Source: Cryomorpha sp963748925 (GTDB taxonomy: Bacteria; Bacteroidota; Bacteroidia; Flavobacteriales_D; Cryomorphaceae). From it: DNA of 64,000 nt. Shown here one piece after another: positions 7,953 through 16,247 of the stretch (within the stretch, counting starts at the first letter, position 1; each line of letters starts with the position of its first letter). The notes under the pieces are model-generated. The model had not been told where the DNA came from, did no database searches, and saw only the letters and a list, made by a program, of their open reading frames with translations. Both the position numbers and the translations under genes were made by a program. The stretch lies in the NCBI GenBank assembly GCA_963748925.1, contig CAVVKG010000001.1, forward strand, positions 434,001 to 498,000, given 5' to 3'.

Positions 7953-9836
7953 TTATCCATTCATGGAAATAAGAAATTCCTCATTGCTATTGGTTTGCTC
8001 AATGCGTCCTTTCAAGAATTCCATAGCTTCTACAGGATTCATATCGGCCATGTGCTTGCGCAGGATCCAAATGCGTTGTAGCGCATCTTTCGAAAGTAAA
8101 AGATCTTCTTTACGGGTTCCTGAAGCAGTGATATCGATAGCAGGGAAAATACGTCGATTCGAGATTTTTCTATCAAGCTGAAGCTCCATATTACCTGTAC
8201 CTTTGAACTCTTCAAAGATTACCTCGTCCATTTTTGAACCGGTATCGGTAAGGGCTGTAGCCAATATAGATAGCGAACCTCCATTCTCAATATTTCTGGC
8301 CGCTCCAAAGAAGCGTTTTGGCTTGTGAAGTGCATTGGCATCCACACCACCCGAAAGAACTTTTCCGGAAGCTGGAGAAACTGTATTGTATGCACGTGCA
8401 AGACGTGTGATAGAGTCGAGAAGAATACAAACATCGTGACCGCACTCTACCATTCGCTTGGCTTTTTCAAGCACAATATTGGCAATTTTTACATGGCGGT
8501 CTGCCGGTTCGTCAAATGTAGACGCTACAACTTCGGCTTTAACCGATCGCTTCATATCTGTAACCTCTTCCGGGCGCTCATCGATAAGAAGTATAATCAA
8601 ATAAACCTCCGGATGATTTGCCGCTATGGCATTTGCAACATCTTTAAGTAATGTTGTTTTACCTGTTTTAGGTTGTGATACAATTAAGCCACGCTGACCT
8701 TTACCTATTGGGGCAAAAAGATCAATAATTCGCGTGCTGATATTTTTGTGATCGCCGGCAAGATTAAATTTCTCTTGAGGAAAAAGAGGAGTGAGGTACT
8801 TAAAAGGAACACGATCGCGAACAAAGTCAGGGCTGCGTCCATTTATTTCGTCAACCTTAATAAGTGGAAAGTATTTTTCTCCTTCTTTAGGCGGGCGAAC
8901 ATATCCTACTACAGTATCTCCAGTTTTTAAACCGAATAGTTTAACCTGAGATTGTGATACATACACATCATCAGGTGAGTTTAAGTAGTTATAATCTGAT
9001 GATCTGAGAAATCCGTAGCCATCAGGCATAATTTCCAAAACACCTTCTGTAGTTACATGGCCGTCAAAATCATAGAAATCTTCTTTTTTCTGGCGGTCCT
9101 GACGATCATTGCGATTGTCATTTCTATTATCTCTATTCTCATTGCGGTTGTCGTTGCGCGGATTAGGCCTTGGACGACTCTCGTTTTGAGAATCCGATTT
9201 GGGTCGGTTGTCTGATTGAGAATCAGATTTTGACCTATCGCTTTGAGAATCCCCACTTGATTTATTCTCATTTCTATTATCGCTTTGACGGCGATTTTCG
9301 GGACGTGGGTTGGGTTTGTTCTCGCTACGCGGATTTGGACGCGGGCGAGGCTCTCGCCTTTGGTCACCTTCTGAACGCGATTTATCATCGCCATCAGCTT
9401 TTGAATCACTGCTTTTAGAAGCAGAATTGCCTTTGTCTTCTTTCGGTGAATCTGCTTTAGGAGTCTCAGTCTTCGCATCGTCTCTTCTCTTATTCGGTTT
9501 CCTTGCCGGTCGAGGCCTTTTATCCGAATCGGATCTGTTGTCTGAATCGGGTTTTTTATCACCTGATTCAGGTTTGCTGTCTTTGCCAACTTTTGGCGCT
9601 GCCACTTCTGTCGCAGTAGCTTTTACAGATCGGGGAGCTTTGCTTCTCGATTTTGTTTCAGACGATTTGGCATCGGATGATGCGCTTTTTGTCGGCGGGT
9701 TAATAGCCTGCTCGTCTAAAATTTTATAAACCAACTCTTGCTTTTTGAGCGCATCGGTTTTCTTAATGTTTAGTTCTTTGGCAATATCGCGTAAATCCGC
9801 AACTTTTTTGCCTGATAATTCAATAATATCGTACAT
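7953..9836 (-). CDS. rho: transcription termination factor Rho with long disordered insertion
   Basis: RNA-dependent helicase that ends transcription. The N-terminal Rho_N helices (IIELSGKKVADLRDIAKELNI) occupy about 1-45. Residues 48-252 form a highly charged, low-complexity insertion with PRPRPNPR-like and RNDNRNENRDNRND-like repeats. The RNA-binding cold-shock-like domain (VLEIMPDGYGFLRSSDYNYL) starts near 265. The ATPase core has Walker A QPKTGKTT at 388-395 and LLIDERPEEVTD. The Q-loop LDSITRLARAYN and R-loop stretch GGVDANALHKPKRFFGAARN are intact. At 627 aa it is much longer than E. coli Rho (419 aa), entirely because of the insertion, which is common in this phylum. Confidence 0.97.
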   Translation of the reverse strand: MYDIIELSGKKVADLRDIAKELNIKKTDALKKQELVYKILDEQAINPPTKSASSDAKSSETKSRSKAPRSVKATATEVAAPKVGKDSKPESGDKKPDSDNRSDSDKRPRPARKPNKRRDDAKTETPKADSPKEDKGNSASKSSDSKADGDDKSRSEGDQRREPRPRPNPRSENKPNPRPENRRQSDNRNENKSSGDSQSDRSKSDSQSDNRPKSDSQNESRPRPNPRNDNRNENRDNRNDNRNDRQDRQKKEDFYDFDGHVTTEGVLEIMPDGYGFLRSSDYNYLNSPDDVYVSQSQVKLFGLKTGDTVVGYVRPPKEGEKYFPLIKVDEINGRSPDFVRDRVPFKYLTPLFPQEKFNLAGDHKNISTRIIDLFAPIGKGQRGLIVSQPKTGKTTLLKDVANAIAANHPEVYLIILLIDERPEEVTDMKRSVKAEVVASTFDEPADRHVKIANIVLEKAKRMVECGHDVCILLDSITRLARAYNTVSPASGKVLSGGVDANALHKPKRFFGAARNIENGGSLSILATALTDTGSKMDEVIFEEFKGTGNMELQLDRKISNRRIFPAIDITASGTRKEDLLLSKDALQRIWILRKHMADMNPVEAMEFLKGRIEQTNSNEEFLISMNG

Positions 9837-10625
9837 CTACGAATGAAATGTTAAAAAGTATGTGTTTAAAAAAAAAATTGGGTCTTTGGAAGTTTGGGCC
9901 TCTTTGGACGTACTCCGGCCTTTAATAAGATGTTGCAATTATACAACAATTAGAGTGAATAGAGAGCCTTACCTCAAAAAAAAATAACAAGGGACGGTTA
10001 ATAAAGTTGAAAACGATAATTTGGATTGGTAATTATTTTAGACCCAAAGGGGGCAAATAATTAAACGGAAACAGTTGTAAACTGGCCATTTTATGTGTGC
10101 TACAATATACGTAACTTGTTCTTTCACTCATAGAAACGTAATGTATATCAGTTATGTTTCGCTTGAGTAGAATTATAGAAGATGGAAGGAATAAATGCGA
10201 CGCTATTACCACATACTTTCAGATAATAATGTTTTATGGAAATATAGGAACAATAGATTTGCGGATAAAATTGGTAGATTGAAATGGATTTGATTAAATT
10301 TATCGCTCATCTGGCACAAAAGAATTTGGAAATTGTTTGATTGATGTGAACCACCACCTTTATTTTCACATTCAATACGAACAATTTATTTTTAGTAAGG
10401 AATATTTTTTGAGAATGAAAATTCTGAAATTAACCTTGAATTTTTATATAAAACAGACCAGATAATGACCCTATCTTCTATTGATTATTGTTGATTTCGC
10501 TGTTAAAGCTTTAATTTGACAGGCTTTGAATGTTTTATTCGCAAAGTAATTTCATTTTTTGCACTGTTCTCATCGAGATAAAAAATTCTTGCTGAGTAGT
10601 GAAAACGTTAATCAACAACTAACCA
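9837..10625. other. intergenic region between rho and the sensor kinase operon
   Basis: About 790 AT-rich bases separate two divergent transcription units. I see no open frame of note on either strand and no terminator-like hairpin. The only signal is a weak promoter candidate for the kinase operon: TTTG at 10525-10528, 18 bases, then TAATTTCA at 10547-10554 (partial match to TAnnTTTG), which would leave a leader of about 65 bases. The length is unusual for this gene-dense window. Confidence 0.5.
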
Positions 10626-12872
10626 ATGCGCATCGCTCTTAAGTTTCTCTTACTTCTCTTTTGCTTGTCTTTAAACCATTTAAATGCACAGATAAGCTAT
10701 TTGGATAGCCTTACACTTCTTATTAAAGAAGCAAGGACAGAGGAGGAACGGATTTATTTCGTGAATCAAAAAATCGAAAGGTTATCGGCTATAAACCTGG
10801 ATAGTGCCGTGGCACTTGCCAAAATTAATAAGGAGGATGCCAGGCGTGCAAAGTATTTAGAGGGCGAAGCATACGCAGCACAAAATATTTACAATGCTTT
10901 AATTACTAAGGGCGACTACAGTGAAGCTGAAAAGTATATTCTTGAAGCAAAGGCACTGAATTTTCAGGCGGGCGACTCTAATGCTATTGGAACAACTTAT
11001 AGTGGGTACGGCATGTTTTATGGCGTTCAAAGTAAATATGATAGCGCTGCTTTTTATTACAAAAAGGCAATTGATCTTTACGAAAGGATAGGCAACTATA
11101 AACCTCTGGGGTCCATGTATGGCAATTTAGCCATTTCGTATTTGATGCAATCAAATTATCCCCAAGCCCTTATTTATCAGCAAAAAAGTCTTAAGGCAGC
11201 CAGAGAGCAGAATAATAGGGTAAGTCAAGCCTATACTTTAATGAATATGGGGAGCACCTATCAAAACTTAAAAGATTCTTTACATTCTGAAGAGAGTTTT
11301 TTGGCAGGCATTGAAATTGCAAAATCAGAGAATCTTTTAAATGTTGAGCTTTATGGATATTCTAATATCTCTGCGCTCTATTTTGATCAGGGTAGGTGGG
11401 ATGATAGTTATAGTTTTGCAATGAAAGCTGCATCTCTGGCCGAAGAGTCAGGCGATCAAAGCATGAAGGCAGCAAGTTTGACCAAAGCTGCTCTAACTTT
11501 GCTAAAGGTTCAGCGATTGATCGAAGCTGATTCTCTGATCTCTATTTCTATCGAAGTTGCCGATAGTGCCAACCAGCCTCTCGCTATCTATCAGGCATAT
11601 TCTGGAAAAGGAATGGTGCTCGTTGCGCAGGCTAAGTATGAGGAAGCGATTCAATTTTTGGAAAAAGGTATTGGCACATTAAGTTCAGCCGGGATATATG
11701 GCGAAAACCTTGCAGAGTCTTACAAACAGCTGTCCCTAAGTTATGAAAAGACAGGGAGGTTTCAAGAGGCGCTCTCTAATTACAAGCTTTCCGCAGAAAT
11801 GGTTGACTCCATCCGAAACGAAGACAATATTCGGGAGGCAACAGAAATCACCATGAAGTCAGACTTTGAGAAGAAACAGGTCTTGGCTGAAGTTATTCAA
11901 GCGAAAAAGGATGCGGAAGCTCAAAAAAAACAATTTTTGCTTATCGGCGGTTTAGGTATAGTTTTATTGCTCGCCATTGGAGGTTGGATTTCTTACAGGA
12001 ATAAGAACAAGGTGAATAGACTTCTTTTGTTACAAAAAGGAAAAGTGGAAAGCACACTTGCAGAACTGAAATCAACTCAAGCACAATTAATCCAATCTGA
12101 AAAAATGGCAAGCTTGGGCGAACTAACTGCAGGTATTGCCCATGAAATTCAAAATCCGCTGAATTTTGTCAATAATTTTTCTGAGCTAACCAATGAGATG
12201 ATTACTGAGCTAGAGGAGGAGCGAGGAAGGCCTGAAGCCGAAAGAGATGAAGAACTCATTGCAGAGTTGCTCGATGACATGAAGGAGAATCTTTTGAAAA
12301 TAAACCACCACGGAAACCGCGCGGATTCAATTGTAAAAGGCATGCTTCTGCACAGTCGTCAAAACAGCGGCGAAAAAGAGCTAACCGATTTGAATGAGCT
12401 GGCCGACGAATATTTGCGACTGGCCTACCATGGCTTACGAGCCAAGGACAAAACATTCAACGCCGATATTCAAACCGATCTTGATCCAAATTTACCCAGT
12501 ACGAGAGTCATTCGTCAAGATATGGGACGCGTACTACTTAATTTGCTTAATAATGCGTTCTATTCCGTTAATGAGCGAAAACGCAATGAACCTGAGGGAT
12601 TTGAACCAAAGGTAAAAGTGATATCAAAAGAAGCAAATAGCAAAATTATGATATCGGTAACCGATAATGGAAACGGTATTTCAGCAAATATATTAAACAA
12701 AATATTCCAACCCTTTTATACAACCAAACCTTCTGGACAAGGCACCGGATTAGGCCTGAGTTTGAGCTACGATATTGTCACCAAGGGACACAACGGTGAT
12801 TTATTAGTAGAGTCGAAAGAAGGAGAAGGAATAACCTTTACAATTTTAATCCCTAAACAACCAAAATCATGA
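10626..12872 (+). CDS. TPR-containing sensor histidine kinase
   Basis: A 748-aa membrane kinase. It opens with a signal peptide (MRIALKFLLLLFCLSLNHLNAQ). Periplasmic TPR repeats follow from about 60 to 400, for example YSEAEKYILEAKALN, YDSAAFYYKKAIDLYERIG and YPQALIYQQKSLKAA. One membrane helix lies at about 436-456 (FLLIGGLGIVLLLAIGGWI), then a coiled-coil linker. The HisKA box is GELTAGIAHEIQNPLNF with phospho-acceptor H506, and the HATPase domain shows LLNLLNNAFYSV, DNGNGIS and GTGLGLSLSYDIV. No periplasmic ligand domain other than the TPRs is visible. It overlaps the next receiver gene by 4 bases, so the operon is translationally coupled. Confidence 0.93.
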   Translation: MRIALKFLLLLFCLSLNHLNAQISYLDSLTLLIKEARTEEERIYFVNQKIERLSAINLDSAVALAKINKEDARRAKYLEGEAYAAQNIYNALITKGDYSEAEKYILEAKALNFQAGDSNAIGTTYSGYGMFYGVQSKYDSAAFYYKKAIDLYERIGNYKPLGSMYGNLAISYLMQSNYPQALIYQQKSLKAAREQNNRVSQAYTLMNMGSTYQNLKDSLHSEESFLAGIEIAKSENLLNVELYGYSNISALYFDQGRWDDSYSFAMKAASLAEESGDQSMKAASLTKAALTLLKVQRLIEADSLISISIEVADSANQPLAIYQAYSGKGMVLVAQAKYEEAIQFLEKGIGTLSSAGIYGENLAESYKQLSLSYEKTGRFQEALSNYKLSAEMVDSIRNEDNIREATEITMKSDFEKKQVLAEVIQAKKDAEAQKKQFLLIGGLGIVLLLAIGGWISYRNKNKVNRLLLLQKGKVESTLAELKSTQAQLIQSEKMASLGELTAGIAHEIQNPLNFVNNFSELTNEMITELEEERGRPEAERDEELIAELLDDMKENLLKINHHGNRADSIVKGMLLHSRQNSGEKELTDLNELADEYLRLAYHGLRAKDKTFNADIQTDLDPNLPSTRVIRQDMGRVLLNLLNNAFYSVNERKRNEPEGFEPKVKVISKEANSKIMISVTDNGNGISANILNKIFQPFYTTKPSGQGTGLGLSLSYDIVTKGHNGDLLVESKEGEGITFTILIPKQPKS

Positions 12873-13243
12873 AAATACTAGTTGTAGATGACGAAAAAGA
12901 TGTGAAAATGCTATTTGAGCAGCGTTTCAGAAAAGAAATCAAAAGTGGAGAACATAATTTTGTGTTTGCCTTTTCCGGCGCTGAAGCTTTAAAAACACTT
13001 GAGTCTTTAGAGCAGGAAGCTGTTTTGATTCTGTCAGATATAAATATGCCGGGTATGACCGGGCTGGAATTGCTAGAAACAATTAAAACACATTACAAGA
13101 AGCCCCCACCAGTTGTGATGATGATAACAGCCTACGGTGACGAAGAGAACTTCAACACCGCAAAAAGATTAGGAGCCGACGATTTTTTAACCAAACCATT
13201 GGACTTTAAGCTGCTAAAGTCTAAGCTAAACCAGTTTATATGA
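12869..13243 (+). CDS. single-domain response regulator (CheY-like)
   Basis: A 124-aa stand-alone receiver. The acidic pair D7/D8 (LVVDDEKD), phospho-acceptor D57 (LILSDINMPGMTG), switch threonine (MMITAYGD) and conserved lysine (DFLTKPLDF) are all present, so it should be phosphorylatable. There is no output domain. It overlaps the kinase by 4 bases (ATGA) and the next gene by 4 bases, placing it between kinase and cyclase. It may act as a phosphate sink or relay for the pathway; that role is inferred from order only. Confidence 0.92.
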   Translation: MKILVVDDEKDVKMLFEQRFRKEIKSGEHNFVFAFSGAEALKTLESLEQEAVLILSDINMPGMTGLELLETIKTHYKKPPPVVMMITAYGDEENFNTAKRLGADDFLTKPLDFKLLKSKLNQFI

Positions 13244-14283
13244 CATCGAAGATACTCGTAGTTGATGATGAGACGGATTTGGAAGTGCTGATAAAACAGA
13301 AGTTCAGGAAAGAAATTCGTGAGAAAGAATATGAATTCCTATTTGCGGTTAACGGAAAAGATGCATTAGATAAGATCGCGAAGGAACCGGATGTTGATAT
13401 CGTGCTTAGCGATATAAATATGCCCGAGATGGATGGGCTTACTTTGCTTTCACGACTACACGAAATCAGTCCTTTGATAAAAGCGGTTATTGTTTCTGCT
13501 TATGGTGATATGGAAAATATAAGGACCGCCATGAACCGGGGCGCATTTGACTTTATTACCAAACCCATTGATTTTATTGATCTATCTCTTACGATGGCCA
13601 AGACTATCAAGCACGCTCTTTACCTGAAGGATACCTTAAAGGCAATAAAAGAAAACAACATTTTAAAAATGTATGTCGATGAGAATGTACTCAATTTCAT
13701 GGGTTCTTCTGAGTACGAATCGACCCTTATGGATAACGAAACGATCGATGCGACTGTTGTGTTTATTGATATCTGCGGATTTACGGCTATCAGCGAAACG
13801 GCTCCTGCAAATACGGTTGTAACCATGATAAACGCCTATTTTGATGAAATGGTAAAAGAAATAATGGCTCAGAATGGCATTATCGATAAGTTTATTGGCG
13901 ATGCAATAATGGCTGTTTTTAAAGGCGAATTTCACCTGGATAGAGCTATAGATGCTTCACTGGCTGTGAGAAATAAGATCAATAAGCTTGAGGCTCCAGC
14001 CGATGGGTTGCAATTCAGACCAAAAGTATCTATAGGTATTAAAAGTGGAGAAATGATTTCTGGAAATATTGGCTCTGTAAGTTTAAAAAGACTCGACTAT
14101 ACTGTAATTGGCGATACGGTTAATACTGCGGCTAGATTGCAGGATGCTGCAGAACAGAATCAAATAATAGTTTGTGAATCTTGCTACCTTAAGGTTAAAG
14201 AATCATTTAAGTTTAAAGAAGTGGGAAGCATAGCATTGAAAAACAAAGCCAACCCTGTGAGTATTTACGAGGTTCTGGAATAG
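13240..14283 (+). CDS. response regulator with class III adenylate/guanylate cyclase output domain
   Basis: A 347-aa protein. Residues 1-120 form a receiver with D9/D10, phospho-site D58 and K108 (FITKPIDF). A linker helix leads to a class III cyclase domain at about 168-347. Catalytic residues are visible: metal-binding D177 (VFIDICGFT) and D221 (FIGDAIMAVF), base-selecting K217 and T288 (LDYTVIGDT), and transition-state N295 and R299 (NTAARL). The K/T pair is that of class IIIb enzymes, which favour ATP, so cAMP is the expected product; this is inference. No cAMP receptor is seen nearby. It is the third gene of the kinase operon. Confidence 0.9.
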   Translation: MTSKILVVDDETDLEVLIKQKFRKEIREKEYEFLFAVNGKDALDKIAKEPDVDIVLSDINMPEMDGLTLLSRLHEISPLIKAVIVSAYGDMENIRTAMNRGAFDFITKPIDFIDLSLTMAKTIKHALYLKDTLKAIKENNILKMYVDENVLNFMGSSEYESTLMDNETIDATVVFIDICGFTAISETAPANTVVTMINAYFDEMVKEIMAQNGIIDKFIGDAIMAVFKGEFHLDRAIDASLAVRNKINKLEAPADGLQFRPKVSIGIKSGEMISGNIGSVSLKRLDYTVIGDTVNTAARLQDAAEQNQIIVCESCYLKVKESFKFKEVGSIALKNKANPVSIYEVLE

Positions 14284-14412
14284 CGATTTTGAAGAGCGAA
14301 TTTTTATGAACTCTTTTTAGATAGCGAGTAGTTTAAGGCCTCGAAATTTGGTCGGATAGAACGAGCTTAATGCGGTATAAATTCTATATTTGCCGATCAT
14401 AATAGCCATCAG

Positions 14413-14889
14413 ATGATTCAAAGAGTACAATCGATATATCTGGTTCTGGCAGTTCTTGCAGGAGCCATGACATTTTTTCTTCCATTTGCACATTTTTATG
14501 CAAATGATGCCAAAGTAGCTGAGTACGCCATGTTTGGCGTTTTTAATGTGCAGAGCCAAGTTATAGAAATGGCCGGCCCCTACGGTTTTCCTGCCTGGGT
14601 TTTTGGAGCGCTCTCAACAATTCTTCCTCTTATCACCATTGGTCTTTATAAAAATCGCCTTGTGCAAATGCGTATTGCGAGGTTGGCATATTTGGTGAAT
14701 CTCGGTTTTATCGTTTACCTATTTTTTGCGATCGATGCCATAAACGAGCGTCTATTTGATAGTGGCCTTGAAATTCTTCATCATGCTGGTTTCTACATGC
14801 CGGTTATTGCCATTGTTTTTTGTTTTCTGGCGGTGCGAGGTATTAAAGCAGATGAGGCATTGGTAAAATCACTGGATAGAATTAGATAG
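14413..14889 (+). CDS. DUF4293 family membrane protein
   Basis: A 158-aa protein that begins with the family hallmark MIQRVQSIYLVLA and has four membrane helices: 5-25, about 60-80 (FPAWVFGALSTILPLITIGL), 92-110 and 125-146 (MPVIAIVFCFLAVRGI). DUF4293 proteins are restricted to Bacteroidota and have no known function. A -7-like TATATTTG at 14385-14392 sits 20 bases before the ATG, giving a very short leader. The 130-base gap from the cyclase gene shows no terminator. Confidence 0.85.
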   Translation: MIQRVQSIYLVLAVLAGAMTFFLPFAHFYANDAKVAEYAMFGVFNVQSQVIEMAGPYGFPAWVFGALSTILPLITIGLYKNRLVQMRIARLAYLVNLGFIVYLFFAIDAINERLFDSGLEILHHAGFYMPVIAIVFCFLAVRGIKADEALVKSLDRIR

Positions 14890-14964
14890 TCTTAGTCATT
14901 CATAATTAGTGTGTTGATTCAAGCTTGTCACTTTGATTTAGCTGTAGCAGATTTCTTTTAGCAC

Positions 14965-15459
14965 TTATCTCTTGCCCAGCTCTACTACTTCAAGGTTTGC
15001 AACCTTTCCTTTATCTACATCCATTCGCAGAAGCGTACGAACTTTGTGAAAACCCTGTACACCGGCGGCTCCAGGGTTAATATGCAAGACATTGAAAGTT
15101 GGATTTTGCTTTACCATACAAATATGCGAATGACCACAGATAAATACATCTGGCTTTAAGCTACGCACCTCTGCACTTACCCTGGCAGGATAACTCCCCG
15201 GTCTTCCGGCTATATGCGTCATAAAAACTTTTAAACCCTCAATCTCAAAAAAATGATCGAGAGGAAAAACAGTACGTAAAACCCCGCCATCAATATTTCC
15301 ATAAACTGCTCTTAGTGGTGCAATTTCTTCCAATTTATCTGTTACAGCTATATCACCGATATCGCCTGCATGCCATATTTCATGGCAATTCTGGAGATGA
15401 TGAGCAATACGGTCATCCATATATCCGTGCGTGTCTGAAATTATCCCTATTTTTTTCAA
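14965..15459 (-). CDS. YfcE/MJ0936-type metallophosphoesterase
   Basis: A 164-aa calcineurin-like phosphodiesterase. Metal ligands are all visible: D9 and H11 (IISDTHG), D33 (HAGDIGD), N55 (VYGNIDGG), a histidine in MTHIAGRPG, and the GHSH motif (ICGHSHI). The size matches the small YfcE-like family, which hydrolyses phosphodiesters in vitro and whose cellular substrate is unclear. It diverges from truA across a 35-base gap. That gap holds perfect -7 elements for both directions: TACTTTTG (15470-15477, plus) and TAATTTTG (15487-15480, minus). Confidence 0.92.
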   Translation of the reverse strand: MKKIGIISDTHGYMDDRIAHHLQNCHEIWHAGDIGDIAVTDKLEEIAPLRAVYGNIDGGVLRTVFPLDHFFEIEGLKVFMTHIAGRPGSYPARVSAEVRSLKPDVFICGHSHICMVKQNPTFNVLHINPGAAGVQGFHKVRTLLRMDVDKGKVANLEVVELGKR

Positions 15460-15494
15460 GCTTTCATGTTACTTTTGCGCAAAATTAATTCATT

Positions 15495-16247
15495 TTGCAA
15501 CGCTATTTCTTACACCTTGCCTATGATGGCACAAATTACTCTGGCTGGCAAGTGCAGCCCAAAGTTAGCACGGTGCAGGAAACTATAGAAAAAGCTCTCA
15601 AAATATTTGTACCGGATTTAAAGTGTATCGTAGGCTGTGGGCGAACCGACACGGGTGTACATGCAAAAGATTATTATGCACACTTTGATACCAAAGTACC
15701 GATGCACCCGGAGATAGTATATAAGCTCAACGCTGTATTGCCAAATGATATTAGTATACTGGATTGTTTTACACCAAAAGAACATTTGCATGCAAGGTTT
15801 AGCGCTACGGAAAGATCTTACGAGTATTTTGTTCACTTTAGTAAAAACCCATTTAAAAACCACTACTCTGTTTATCATTCAAAGGCATTGAGAATAGAAT
15901 TAATGAATGAGGCATGCCAATATTTGTTAGGAGAACAAGATTTTTCCGCATTTAGCAAAAGCAGAACCCAAACTTTTACCAACCTTTGTAATGTTAAATC
16001 TGCCCGATGGAAAAACGTCGACGGAGGATTGTTGTTTGAGATTACTGCCAATCGATTTTTGAGAAATATGGTGCGCGCAATAGTGGGCACGATGTTTAAA
16101 ATTGGAGAGGGAATTATAGCCCCGGCAGATTTAAAGAGTATAATAGAAGGAATGGACAGAGGCGCTGCCGGCAAATCTGTTCATCCGCAGGGACTATTCC
16201 TTAGCAAAATAATTTATCCGCAATTTAATGGCACAGATAACAGGTAA
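15495..16247 (+). CDS. truA: tRNA pseudouridine synthase A
   Basis: TruA isomerises uridines 38-40 in the tRNA anticodon arm. At 250 aa the length is normal. The opening RYFLHLAYDGTNYSGWQ and the catalytic motif CGRTDTGVHA with D52 are diagnostic, followed by FHARFSA-type (HLHARFSATERSYEY) and FLRNMVRAIVGTMF motifs. No ATG is available: the reading frame has a stop at 15486, and TTG at 15495 is the best start, directly before the conserved segment. The last 20 bases overlap the ABC transporter gene, so the two are co-transcribed. Confidence 0.95.
   Translation: MQRYFLHLAYDGTNYSGWQVQPKVSTVQETIEKALKIFVPDLKCIVGCGRTDTGVHAKDYYAHFDTKVPMHPEIVYKLNAVLPNDISILDCFTPKEHLHARFSATERSYEYFVHFSKNPFKNHYSVYHSKALRIELMNEACQYLLGEQDFSAFSKSRTQTFTNLCNVKSARWKNVDGGLLFEITANRFLRNMVRAIVGTMFKIGEGIIAPADLKSIIEGMDRGAAGKSVHPQGLFLSKIIYPQFNGTDNR

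Noticed and set aside
9053..9729. Open frames of 178 aa (minus) and 139 aa (plus) inside rho
   Set aside because: They are shadows kept open by the low-complexity codon repeats of the Rho insertion; the Rho frame is the real one.
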